Positions 7,789 to 14,174 are shown, numbered from the stretch's first letter. The stretch is 14,368 nucleotides of DNA from Chloroflexia bacterium (GCA_025924435.1 JAICIL010000086.1:1-14368), one strand, 5' to 3'. Notes: a model not told the origin generated them from the letters alone. Numbers and translations are program-made.

Positions 7789-7874
7789 TGATTTTCGCGC
7801 GAGCGTCCGGTGAGCGGCGATTGCTCAAGCAGCAGGAGGATGTCATCCGGAATCTCAACCTGGGCGGTGTTCAT
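7764..7874 (-). pseudogene. Truncated antitoxin (UPF0175-like N-terminus)
   Basis: An ATG at 7872-7874 with a strong GGAGG seven bases upstream opens a 36-residue frame, MNTAQVEIPDDILLLLEQSP and onward, ending at TGA (7764-7766). The start resembles UPF0175-type antitoxins (consensus roughly VxIPxxxL...LxxSPxE), which are normally about 80 residues and encoded just before DUF3368 toxins. Here the C-terminal half is missing and the frame overlaps the toxin remnant by 25 bases. One deletion removing the end of the antitoxin and the start of the toxin explains both truncations. Confidence 0.6.
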
Positions 7875-7892
7875 TTCATTGCCTCCGCAGGC

Positions 7893-7898
7893 AGTATA
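7893..7898 (-). promoter_or_regulatory. Possible -10 box upstream of the antitoxin remnant
   Basis: On the reverse strand TATACT lies about 20 bp before the antitoxin ATG, in the short gap after the universal stress protein gene. No -35 box is visible at 17 bp, so it is weak, but an own promoter is normal for toxin-antitoxin pairs. Confidence 0.25.
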
Positions 7899-7905
7899 CC
7901 CCGTA

Positions 7906-8442
7906 TCAATCGTGCCGCGCGTGTGGGCCATGGGGTGGCGGCGGGTGGGGCGGGAGCCAGTCGGTGCGCGGGTCGGCGAAGCGGCGGATGAGGAGCACAT
8001 CGCAGAGGGCGTGATCCACGACGAAGCGGGCGATCCGGCCGAGCGGGTGCTTGCCGGGGCCGTGCGGCGCGTCCCCGACGATGCCCGCGTCAATGACGAT
8101 CAGGTCCACCCGCTCCGCCGCCGCGAGCCGGATAATCTCGCGCTCCGGGTTGCCCTGCTGCTCCATCGCCGTGTGCGGGATGCCGCGCGCCGTCAGCCAG
8201 CCATCGGCGGCGGCGAGGATCGCCCCGGCGCTCTCGTGTGCGGTCGTTTCCACGCGCCGCAACGCCTCCTCGACCCGCCGCCCCCGCCCGAGCAGCCCGA
8301 ACCGCGCGCCCTCCATCGGCGCGAAGGCCTCGTCGCTCGTGATATGCACGACGATCCACTCCGCGCCCGGCGCGATCCGCCCCGCCGCCCGTTCCAGCAG
8401 CGATTCCACCCCCGCCCCGCCGACGCCCACCAGTATCTTCAT
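7906..8442 (-). CDS. Universal stress protein (UspA) domain protein
   Basis: A 178-residue single Usp domain with an extra tail. MKILVGVGG (1-9) is the first strand, EWIVVHIT (28-35) the second, and GNPEREIIRLAAAERVDLIVIDAG (97-120) the segment preceding the nucleotide loop. The ATP-binding signature (G-2x-G-9x-G-S/T) is only partly kept: GDAPHGPGKHPLGRIARFVVDHALCDVLLI (123-152) has glycines but no Ser/Thr after the last one, so nucleotide binding is doubtful. The C-terminus (PPHPPPPHGPHARHD) is rich in Pro and His and lies outside the fold. The ATG is at 8440-8442 with a weak Shine-Dalgarno sequence (GCAGAG). Its role would be stress adaptation in the cytoplasm. Confidence 0.85.
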   Translation of the reverse strand: MKILVGVGGAGVESLLERAAGRIAPGAEWIVVHITSDEAFAPMEGARFGLLGRGRRVEEALRRVETTAHESAGAILAAADGWLTARGIPHTAMEQQGNPEREIIRLAAAERVDLIVIDAGIVGDAPHGPGKHPLGRIARFVVDHALCDVLLIRRFADPRTDWLPPHPPPPHGPHARHD

Positions 8443-8460
8443 CTCTGCGATCGAACCAAG

Positions 8461-8575
8461 TGAACCGCAGAGACGCAGAGGACGCAGAGAGAGAAGAGGG
8501 TAGAGAAAGACAAAATGCCTTTACTCTCTTCTCTTTCTCTGTGTTTCTCTGCGTCCTCTGCGTCTCTGCGGTTCA
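8461..8575. repeat. Long palindrome, copy C (CGCAGAG type, perfect 30-bp arms)
   Basis: The arms at 8461-8490 and 8546-8575 are perfect 30-bp inverted repeats starting TGAACCGCAGAGACGCAGAG and containing three CGCAGAG units at 8 and 9 bp steps. The interior continues as purine-rich on the left and pyrimidine-rich on the right with partial pairing. It lies 18 bp from the Usp start and 13 bp from the ATPase stop, so it fills the intergenic gap. A plus-strand frame across it gives the low-complexity NRRDAEDAERE peptide, which I treat as spurious. Confidence 0.9.
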
Positions 8576-8588
8576 TTGTTTTCCTTTT

Positions 8589-9470
8589 TCAGCCCCAGAC
8601 GTCGTCCCGGTCGTCGGGGGCCGGGTCGCCGGGGACGATAACGAGGTCCTCCCCGGTCAGGGAGGCGCGGCGGTAGGTGGCGAGCGCCTGACGCACCTGC
8701 CCGACATGGCGGATGCCCTCGGCGGAGAGGCCGACGAGGAAGGCCGCGCGCCGGTCGAGTTCTTCGCGGAACTCATCCGCCGTCATGCCGAGACGCGGGC
8801 CGAGCGCATCCGCCACGTCGAAGTGGGCGTGCGTGTCGGTCAGCGGGTCCCAGCGCATCGCCGGGAGGATGCGCGGCATCGCATCATTCCCGTCCGGCTC
8901 CAAATAATGCATCGTCGCCATGCGCCGGTGGATGCGGCCGCCGATGCGGATCAGCCGGAGGATGATGACGAGCGTCAGGTGGCCGAGTTGGCGCGCGGGC
9001 ACGCCGACATCGTCCCGCAGTTGCTCCAGCACCCCCTCGACCGTGTCGTCGTGCATCGCCGTGAGGACGGTATATCCCCGCCCCATCAAGTCGAAGCAGC
9101 GGCGGATATTCGGCCCCCACATATAGGAGGCGAGATGGTCCGACCACTCGTTGATGGCGATCACCGTCTCATCCGGCGAAAGCCCCGCGTCTTGCGTGAA
9201 ATCCCACGTCTCGTACCAGCCGTGCGGGAAGTAGATCCAGTGCTCTTCCGGCACGAAATCGAGCATCGCGGTCAGCGTCGTGGTCTTGCCCGCGTCTTGC
9301 ATCGGATCCGCCGCGATCAGGACGGAGCCGCGCCGCTCCACCGTCAGCCAGCAGGTGGCGAGGAGGCGCGCGTCCATGCTGCCGGAATCGAGGATCTGAA
9401 CGACGGACATCGGCGTCGGCGGGTGCCATTTGCCGCCCCACCAGCCGTATGGATTGTTGTACGTGGGCAT
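8589..9470 (-). CDS. P-loop ATPase-like protein related to type II/IV secretion ATPases, degenerate Walker A
   Basis: A 293-residue protein. The segment ILDSGSMDARLLATCW then VERRGSVLIAADPMQDAGKTTTLTAML (26-70) resembles the nucleotide site of GspE/CpaF/VirB11 ATPases, where GPTGSGKTTTL is usual. Here GKTTT is kept (61-65) but the leading glycines are replaced by DPMQDA. VIAINEWSDH (103-112) may supply an Asp/Glu-box acid. GRGYTVLTAMHDDTVEGVLEQL (130-151) matches the His-box region (TxHxxxxxxAxxRL-like). There is no N-terminal secretion-ATPase domain and no pilin or secretion genes nearby, so it may be an orphan motor or a regulatory derivative. I start at the ATG at 9468-9470; a longer frame would run into the divergent gene. 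Confidence 0.65.
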   Translation of the reverse strand: MPTYNNPYGWWGGKWHPPTPMSVVQILDSGSMDARLLATCWLTVERRGSVLIAADPMQDAGKTTTLTAMLDFVPEEHWIYFPHGWYETWDFTQDAGLSPDETVIAINEWSDHLASYMWGPNIRRCFDLMGRGYTVLTAMHDDTVEGVLEQLRDDVGVPARQLGHLTLVIILRLIRIGGRIHRRMATMHYLEPDGNDAMPRILPAMRWDPLTDTHAHFDVADALGPRLGMTADEFREELDRRAAFLVGLSAEGIRHVGQVRQALATYRRASLTGEDLVIVPGDPAPDDRDDVWG

Positions 9471-9519
9471 GTTTGGAAGGTTCCCTTCATCGGTGTGCGC
9501 CGCAGATTGCTGTGGCCCG

Positions 9520-9528
9520 ATTGTACCA
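9520..9528 (-). promoter_or_regulatory. Extended -10 promoter for the ATPase-like gene
   Basis: On the reverse strand TGG-TACAAT forms an extended -10 box 50 bp upstream of the ATG, in the 172-bp divergent gap. The -35 region (CTGCCC at 17 bp) is poor. For the rightward DUF421 gene I see only a weak TTGCTA/TGTACT pair (9571-9601, 19-bp spacer). Confidence 0.45.
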
Positions 9529-9642
9529 CGGGCTCCCGGCGCGGGCAGCGATCGCGGGGTGGCGACGATGTTGCTATGGAAGCGGGGAGCATTCGTGTAC
9601 TTTGCGGCGGTAACTACCGCTTTTCGTGTGGAGTGTGTACCG

Positions 9643-10185
9643 ATGCATGCGATTTTTGGCGCGGATTGGCAGAAGATGTTCGCCCTCGACACGCCGCTCG
9701 TCGAAATCCTCCTCCGGGGGACGCTCGTCTATCTCGCGCTCTTCGCCCTGCTCCGCTTCGTCGTCAAGCGGGAGGTCGGCACCGTCGGAATCGCCGACCT
9801 GCTCGTGATCGTCGTGATCGCGGATGCGGCGCAGAACGCGATGGCCGGCACGTACACCTCGATCACGGACGGCCTCCTGCTCGTCTGCACGATCATCGGC
9901 TGGAACCTCGCGCTCGACTGGCTCGCCTTCCGCTTCGTCGCCGTCCGCCGGGTGATCGAACCGCAACCCGTCCAACTCGTGAAGAACGGGCGGGTGATCC
10001 GGCGGAATATGCGCAAGGTGCTCCTCACGGACGACGAACTGATGAGTCAGTTACGCCTCCAGGGGATTCGCGATCTCGCCGATGTCGCCCTCTGCTGCAT
10101 GGAGAACGACGGGCGGGTCAGCGTCGTGGAACGCGAGAAAGACGAGAAGCAGGGCCACCAGGCGCCGGAGCGGCAGGCAAGCTAG
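9643..10185 (+). CDS. DUF421/YetF family membrane protein
   Basis: A 180-residue protein with three predicted membrane helices, about 20-40, 51-66 and 74-100. The family core follows: LLRFVVKREVGTVGIADLLVIVVIADAAQNAMAGTY (36-71), then after the third helix IEPQPVQLVKNGRVIRRNMRK (105-125) and LLTDDELMSQLRLQGIRDLADVALCCMENDGRVSVV (127-162). The last segment is the cytoplasmic YetF domain. The molecular role of the family is not established; B. subtilis YetF is linked to spore germination. GGAG at 9630-9633 fixes the ATG at 9643; the longer frame overlaps the divergent ATPase gene. The tail after 163 is charged and unlike the family. Confidence 0.88.
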   Translation: MHAIFGADWQKMFALDTPLVEILLRGTLVYLALFALLRFVVKREVGTVGIADLLVIVVIADAAQNAMAGTYTSITDGLLLVCTIIGWNLALDWLAFRFVAVRRVIEPQPVQLVKNGRVIRRNMRKVLLTDDELMSQLRLQGIRDLADVALCCMENDGRVSVVEREKDEKQGHQAPERQAS

Positions 10186-10210
10186 AGCAACTATCGTATT
10201 GGTGGTAGCG

Positions 10211-10251
10211 GGCTTCAGCCTGCCACAGCATGGACCAGCAGGCTAAGAGCC
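10211..10251. repeat. Small hairpin repeat (GGCTTCAGCCTGC type)
   Basis: GGCTTCAGCCTGC (10211-10223) pairs imperfectly with GCAGGCTAAGAGCC (10238-10251) around a 14-nt loop, just after the DUF421 stop. It differs in sequence from the larger palindromes. From memory, similar GGTAGCGGGCTTCAGCC repeats are dispersed in Chloroflexota genomes. Confidence 0.55.
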
Positions 10252-10273
10252 GGTTCAAAACGGATGAGGGATG

Positions 10274-10383
10274 AACCACCAATGCCGCCCAGGGGGCACC
10301 CGCAAGAACACGGAGAGCACCAAGAGGAAAATCATTGTTCTTTTCTCGGTGTCCTTGGTGGTTCTTGGTGTCTTGGTGGTTTT
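10274..10383. repeat. Long imperfect palindrome, copy D (CACCAAG type)
   Basis: The right arm, read in reverse complement from 10383, is AAACCACCAAGACACCAAGA followed by two more CACC(A/G)AG units at 8-10 bp steps. The left arm (from 10274, AACCACCAATG) is more diverged but keeps ACACGGAGAGCACCAAGAGG near 10310-10326. Architecture, unit spacing and purine/pyrimidine asymmetry match copies A-C, but the heptamer differs. Confidence 0.75.
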
Positions 10384-10485
10384 GGAACCTCCTCTAAAGC
10401 CCGCCGTCACCACCGGCTTAATGCGCCTGCAAAACGCTGTAAAAGCGCTTCACTCCCGTCGGGTTTTGGAACCGTCATCCATCGG

Positions 10486-12495
10486 TTAGCGTGGGTTCGG
10501 CAGCGGGGTAGGTGGGCCGTCCCCCGATGACGACCCCGGTCGTGGTGGGGGATGCGGTGCGGGGTTTTTCAGGCCATCGCCAGGTGGGGGGCGCGGGATC
10601 GGGGAGACCTGGAGCGTACCGTAGGTATAGGCGCCGGTCGTTCGCGCCCCGTGCCCGTTGGAGACGACCGTGACGGCCACCTTGCCCTCCGCATGAGCCG
10701 GTGTCGTGACGATGACGCGGGTATTCGACACGCTCGTGATCGTCGCCGCGACACTATCCGGGCCGCTGCCGAAGGTGACAATCATCGTACCCGCCACGAA
10801 CCCCGCCCCGGTCAAGGTCACGGTCGTGCCGCCGGACGGCGAGCCGAACGGCGGCGAGAGGCCGACGAACGCCGGACCGACAGACAACGGCTGGGCGAAG
10901 ACCGCGATCAGGGTGACACGCTCGGAAATGATCACGGACCACTGACCGGCATTGCCGAAGGTGATCGGAAAGTCGTGCGCCCCCGCGTCGCCGCGCGTGA
11001 ACGTATAGTCTGCCGGCACGCTGGCGAGGGGATCGCCACTGAAGGTATGGAGCGTGCCCGCATATTTTGTCAGGGGGCCGCCGAACTCGGAGACGACTGC
11101 GACACCGATCGCGAACGGCACGCCCGCCGTGAAAAACGCCGGCAGCGGCCCCGTGGTGAAATGTCCCTGCGCCTCGACCGCGCCGATGTCGCAGGTTGAT
11201 CCGGCGCGGGGCTTCCCGCGTTGGTCCACACCGGCGACGACTGTGCCCGTGCAGATGCCCGCGTCGCCCGCCCCCAGCGCGGCGCTGCCGTTCCCGATGC
11301 TGAAATAATTCGTTGATACGAAATCGAAGATCGGTGCGGCGGAGAGCTTCGGGTCGGCGAGCACATCGAAGGTCGGCGCTCCGGTGTTCAGGGTGCAGCT
11401 GGTGGCCGGGTTGAACTCCAGGTTATGCCCCCCGTCGTGCGCCGCTAGGGCGGCTGCGCAGTTCGCGCGGTTCGCCGCCGAGCCGATGTTGCCCGCGAGG
11501 ATCGTATTCGCGATTGTCGTCCCGCCACCGGGATCAACACCACCGGCACCGAACCCCGGGGAGGCGGTCGAAGTGGCGCCAGTTCCCGCCTGCCCCGGCA
11601 GGCCGGCAGTGCCGGTGTTCGCCGCGATCGTCGCATTCGCGACCGTGCCGCCGCCCGCTGTCGCGATCGCGCCGCCGTCGCCGTTGCCGCCGTTGCCGCC
11701 GTCGCCGGGTGATCCCGTACCGCCCCCGGTATCGGCGCCGGTGCCGCCACGGCCGCCCGCTGCGGTATTCGCCGTGAAGGTGCTATTGACTATCGTGAGC
11801 GCCCCGCTGCTATAAATCGCGCCGCCGAGGCCATCCCCGCCGACACCGCCCCTGCCGCCGCTGCCGTTGACAAGCGCGCTCCCGCCATGACCGCCCTGCC
11901 CGCCGGTCGCGTTGTTGCCGGTGAACAGGCTCCCGCTGACGATCAGGGTGCCATCATTCTTCACCGCAGCGCCGACGCCCGGGCTTCCCGTAAGCCCTGG
12001 GCCACCGTTGAGAAAGGGCGCCCTGGCGGGAGAGCCGGTCAGCCCGACGCTGCCCCGGATCGCGCCATTGCTGAGGATCAGGTCATCCAGATGCAGCGTG
12101 CCGCCGCTGGCGACGGAGAAGAGACGGAAGAGCGGCGTGGCGTCCGCAGAGTCCCGCCGGATTGTCGGGTGCGGGCCGGTGATCGTGATGTTGCCGGTGA
12201 TCACGGGCAACCCGGTTTCGTCCCCTGCCGCGCCATTGTCCGAAGCGGTGAGCGGGTAGTCCCCGGTATCGGCGAGGGTGATCGTGTTCGGACCGGAGAC
12301 GCCGTTCAACATGTTGATCGCGTTTTTCAGCCCCTGGATATCCCCGGAAGGGACGGTGATCGCCTGCGCGCGTACGATGGCCGGGGAGAGGGGCGGCGCC
12401 ACGAGCGCGCCGAGCAGTACGGCGACGCCGAGGGCACAACCGAGATGCCCGCGCCCGGCTCGACGGACATGCAGCCACCACTGTCGCCCAGCCAT
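10486..12495 (-). CDS. Secreted beta-helix surface protein with Gly-rich, choice-of-anchor-Q-like and IPT/TIG domains
   Basis: A 669-residue exported protein. A long signal peptide (1-44; arginines, a hydrophobic stretch 19-33, then VRAQA before the likely cut) leads into a right-handed beta-helix-like region (45-345). Within it, residues 150-325 are very rich in Gly, Asn, Ala and Ser (GGQGGHGGSALVNGSGGRGG, GDGGNGGNGDGG). DQRGKPRAGSTCDIGAVEAQ (424-443) is the hallmark of choice-of-anchor-Q/polymorphic outer-surface proteins. An immunoglobulin-like segment (about 445-540) and an IPT/TIG domain (542-626, GGTTVTLTGAGFVAGTMIVTF) follow, then a Pro-rich tail. No sortase motif or C-terminal helix is seen, so anchoring is unclear. 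GGAGG seven bases upstream supports the ATG at 12493-12495. It may act in adhesion or as a cell-surface coat. Confidence 0.85.
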   Translation of the reverse strand: MAGRQWWLHVRRAGRGHLGCALGVAVLLGALVAPPLSPAIVRAQAITVPSGDIQGLKNAINMLNGVSGPNTITLADTGDYPLTASDNGAAGDETGLPVITGNITITGPHPTIRRDSADATPLFRLFSVASGGTLHLDDLILSNGAIRGSVGLTGSPARAPFLNGGPGLTGSPGVGAAVKNDGTLIVSGSLFTGNNATGGQGGHGGSALVNGSGGRGGVGGDGLGGAIYSSGALTIVNSTFTANTAAGGRGGTGADTGGGTGSPGDGGNGGNGDGGAIATAGGGTVANATIAANTGTAGLPGQAGTGATSTASPGFGAGGVDPGGGTTIANTILAGNIGSAANRANCAAALAAHDGGHNLEFNPATSCTLNTGAPTFDVLADPKLSAAPIFDFVSTNYFSIGNGSAALGAGDAGICTGTVVAGVDQRGKPRAGSTCDIGAVEAQGHFTTGPLPAFFTAGVPFAIGVAVVSEFGGPLTKYAGTLHTFSGDPLASVPADYTFTRGDAGAHDFPITFGNAGQWSVIISERVTLIAVFAQPLSVGPAFVGLSPPFGSPSGGTTVTLTGAGFVAGTMIVTFGSGPDSVAATITSVSNTRVIVTTPAHAEGKVAVTVVSNGHGARTTGAYTYGTLQVSPIPRPPPGDGLKNPAPHPPPRPGSSSGDGPPTPLPNPR

Positions 12496-12530
12496 CCGCT
12501 CGCCTCCTTCGATTCTGCTTCCTGCCGCCC

Positions 12531-12559
12531 AGTATCGGGCGCGCGTGATGTTTCGTCAA
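12531..12559 (-). promoter_or_regulatory. Sigma-70 type promoter for the surface protein
   Basis: On the reverse strand TTGACG (12554-12559) and GATACT (12531-12536) are separated by 17 bp. The predicted transcription start is near 12524, giving a leader of about 30 nt that includes the GGAGG ribosome binding site. Confidence 0.6.
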
Positions 12560-12753
12560 TCAAATGTCTACATTCCGCGAAGAACCCGGACGGTGTGCGG
12601 AGCGGCGGTGCCGGGGGTGGTGAGGCGTCAGGATGGGGCGACGACGTGATCGCCGGATGAAACCGCGCAGCCATGTCATGTTGCGCGTGCTGGCTGCAAT
12701 CGGCGTGCCCGGTATTCGCTACCCAAATGTCATCAAAGTTATGCAACACGAGG

Positions 12754-12782
12754 TTGACAAAAGGGTTCGCGAAGGATACGCT
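12754..12782 (+). promoter_or_regulatory. Sigma-70 type promoter for the iron uptake operon
   Basis: A consensus TTGACA (12754-12759), a 17-bp spacer and TACGCT (12777-12782). Transcription would start near 12789. The -10 box is identical to that of the acyl-CoA dehydrogenase promoter. Confidence 0.65.
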
Positions 12783-12883
12783 AAGAACGTCGCCGGTGCA
12801 TCGCCTTTGCCGATGCTACGCTCCCCGGCGCCGCCGACCCGCGCGTCGCACCGGCGCGACCGCAGAGGAATGGGGGATAGGGG

Positions 12884-13735
12884 ATGCTCGCACCACTGCT
12901 CATCATGGTCCGTGAGGGTCTGGAAGCCGCGCTGATCGTCGGCATCATCGGGGCGTACCTCGTGCAGACGGGGCGCAAGAATCTGCTCCCCGCGATGTGG
13001 GCGGGGGTCGGTGGCGGCATCCTCTTCTGCACGGCGGTTGGGGTCATCCTCACGGTCACATCGCGCGAGTTGAGCACGCAGGCGCAGGAGATGATGGAGG
13101 CGATCATCGGCCTCATCGCGGTCGCCATGCTCACCTACATGATCTTCTGGATGCGCGGGCAGGCGCGCCACATCAAGGGCGAGTTGCAGGCCAAAGTGGA
13201 GGCGGCGACGCACTCGAAGTGGGCGTTCGCCCTCCCCGCGATGGCCTTCTTCGCCGTCCTGCGCGAGGGGATCGAGTCGGCCCTGTTCCTCCTCGCCTCC
13301 TTCCAGCAGCAGAATGTCGGCATGGAAGCGCCGATCGGCGCGATCCTCGGCACGCTGATCGCCATCGCGCTCGGCGCGGCGATCTTCCTCGGCGGCAAGC
13401 GGATCAACATGCGCCGCTTCTTCGCCGTCACGGGCGGCTTCATCATGGTCGTCGCGGCGGGCTTCCTCGCCGGGTCGCTCCATCACCTGTACGAGGCGGG
13501 CGTCTGGAACTCTTTGCAAACACAAGTCTGGGACACGAGCGGGTTCATTGACGAGACGAGCACGCTCGGCTCCGTCCTGCGCGGCCTGATGGGCTACAAC
13601 CCGACGCCGACGGTGGGCGAAGTGATCCTCTACTTCGGCTATCTCGTGCCCGTCGTCTTCCTCTTCTACGTCGCGCCCCGGTTCGGGCGTAAGGTGCGTG
13701 TCCCGGCGCAGGCCACCGTCTCCGCGACCCAATAA
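12884..13735 (+). CDS. efeU: FTR1/EfeU-family high-affinity iron permease
   Basis: A 283-residue polytopic inner-membrane protein with about seven helices. Both iron-translocation REGxE motifs are present: VREGLEAALIVG (9-20, first helix) and LREGIESALFLL (126-137, fourth helix). The family length (about 270-280) is met. It imports ferric iron (or iron oxidised during transport) together with EfeO-type proteins; the EfeB peroxidase is not in this window. GAGGAA and GGGGG lie before the ATG at 12884. The 38-bp gap to the next gene and the shared promoter imply an operon with the EfeO-like lipoprotein. The acidic and Gly-rich features normally seen are intact, so it should be functional. Confidence 0.93.
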   Translation: MLAPLLIMVREGLEAALIVGIIGAYLVQTGRKNLLPAMWAGVGGGILFCTAVGVILTVTSRELSTQAQEMMEAIIGLIAVAMLTYMIFWMRGQARHIKGELQAKVEAATHSKWAFALPAMAFFAVLREGIESALFLLASFQQQNVGMEAPIGAILGTLIAIALGAAIFLGGKRINMRRFFAVTGGFIMVVAAGFLAGSLHHLYEAGVWNSLQTQVWDTSGFIDETSTLGSVLRGLMGYNPTPTVGEVILYFGYLVPVVFLFYVAPRFGRKVRVPAQATVSATQ

Positions 13736-13773
13736 TCCGGTTGTCCGTCGTTCGTAACGAAAGAGGAAAGACG

Positions 13774-14154
13774 ATGAAGCGGCACGCGCTCCTGTTGGTT
13801 CTCTGTGTCTTCGCGGCCCTCGCGCTGCTCGTCGCCTGCGGCGACGGCGACAGCGACGATGAGGGGGTCGCGGCGAATCCCGGCACGCAACTCGCCGTGG
13901 CGCTGACGAACGACGGCTGCGACCCCGCGACGCTCACCGCGCCCGCCGGGAACGTCACCTTCGCCGTCACGAACAAGGGGAGCAAAACGCTCGAACTCTA
14001 CATCCTGAGCGGCACGAAAGTCGTCGCGGAAGCGGAGAATATCGCCCCGAACTTCACGAAAAGCACGACCGCGAAGGATATGAAGGCGGGCGACTACACG
14101 CTCGGCTGCGGCAGCAAGGACGGCCCGAAGGGCGCGCTGAAGATCACGGGGTAA
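13774..14154 (+). CDS. EfeO-type cupredoxin-domain lipoprotein (no peptidase-like domain)
   Basis: A 126-residue secreted lipoprotein. A signal peptide with lipobox LVAC (19-22, Cys22) is followed by an acidic linker (GDGDSDDE) and one cupredoxin domain, about 37-126. It aligns by eye with the N-terminal domain of E. coli EfeO: NDGCDPATLTAPAGNVTFAV (46-65), KTLELYILSGTKVVAEAENIAPNF (71-94), AGDYTLGCGSKDGPKGALKI (105-124). Cys49, Glu74 and Cys112 correspond to conserved positions. The C-terminal M75 peptidase-like (imelysin) domain of full EfeO is absent; the stop comes right after the cupredoxin. It probably binds or oxidises iron or copper at the membrane and delivers it to the adjacent permease. 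GAGGAAAG supports the ATG at 13774; an upstream TTG start at 13741 is unlikely. Confidence 0.9.
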   Translation: MKRHALLLVLCVFAALALLVACGDGDSDDEGVAANPGTQLAVALTNDGCDPATLTAPAGNVTFAVTNKGSKTLELYILSGTKVVAEAENIAPNFTKSTTAKDMKAGDYTLGCGSKDGPKGALKITG

Positions 14155-14174
14155 GCGCCTCATTCGGATACAAT

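Larger units (their letters stand above)
10186..10485. other. 300-bp intergenic region between convergent genes, made mostly of inverted repeats
   Basis: I see no gene here. It contains a GGCTTCAGCCTGC hairpin (10211-10251), palindrome copy D (10274-10383) and an unassigned AT-richer stretch (10384-10485). A 9-bp inverted repeat ATTGGTGGT (10198-10206) and ACCACCAAT (10275-10283) brackets the first hairpin. No T-run terminator is evident for either converging gene; the hairpins may serve that purpose. Confidence 0.6.
12496..12883. other. 388-bp divergent intergenic region with two opposing promoters
   Basis: It separates the surface protein gene from the iron uptake pair and carries a promoter for each (12531-12559 and 12754-12782). 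The efeU leader is about 95 nt and contains a hairpin, GCATCG (12798-12803) and CGATGC (12811-12816). I see no convincing Fur box or other operator and no gene in the GC-rich stretch 12560-12750. Confidence 0.55.

Noticed and set aside
8460..10208. A 582-residue rightward frame beginning inside palindrome copy C
   Set aside because: It starts in the repeat (NRRDAEDAERE), runs antisense through the ATPase-like gene and out of frame with the DUF421 gene.
10440..10485. Rho-independent terminator near CCCGTCGGGTTTT
   Set aside because: The stem is only three base pairs, too weak to support a call.
12719..13732. A 337-residue leftward frame opposite the iron permease
   Set aside because: It is highly charged and antisense to a clear FTR1 protein, and its translation shows no recognisable domain.
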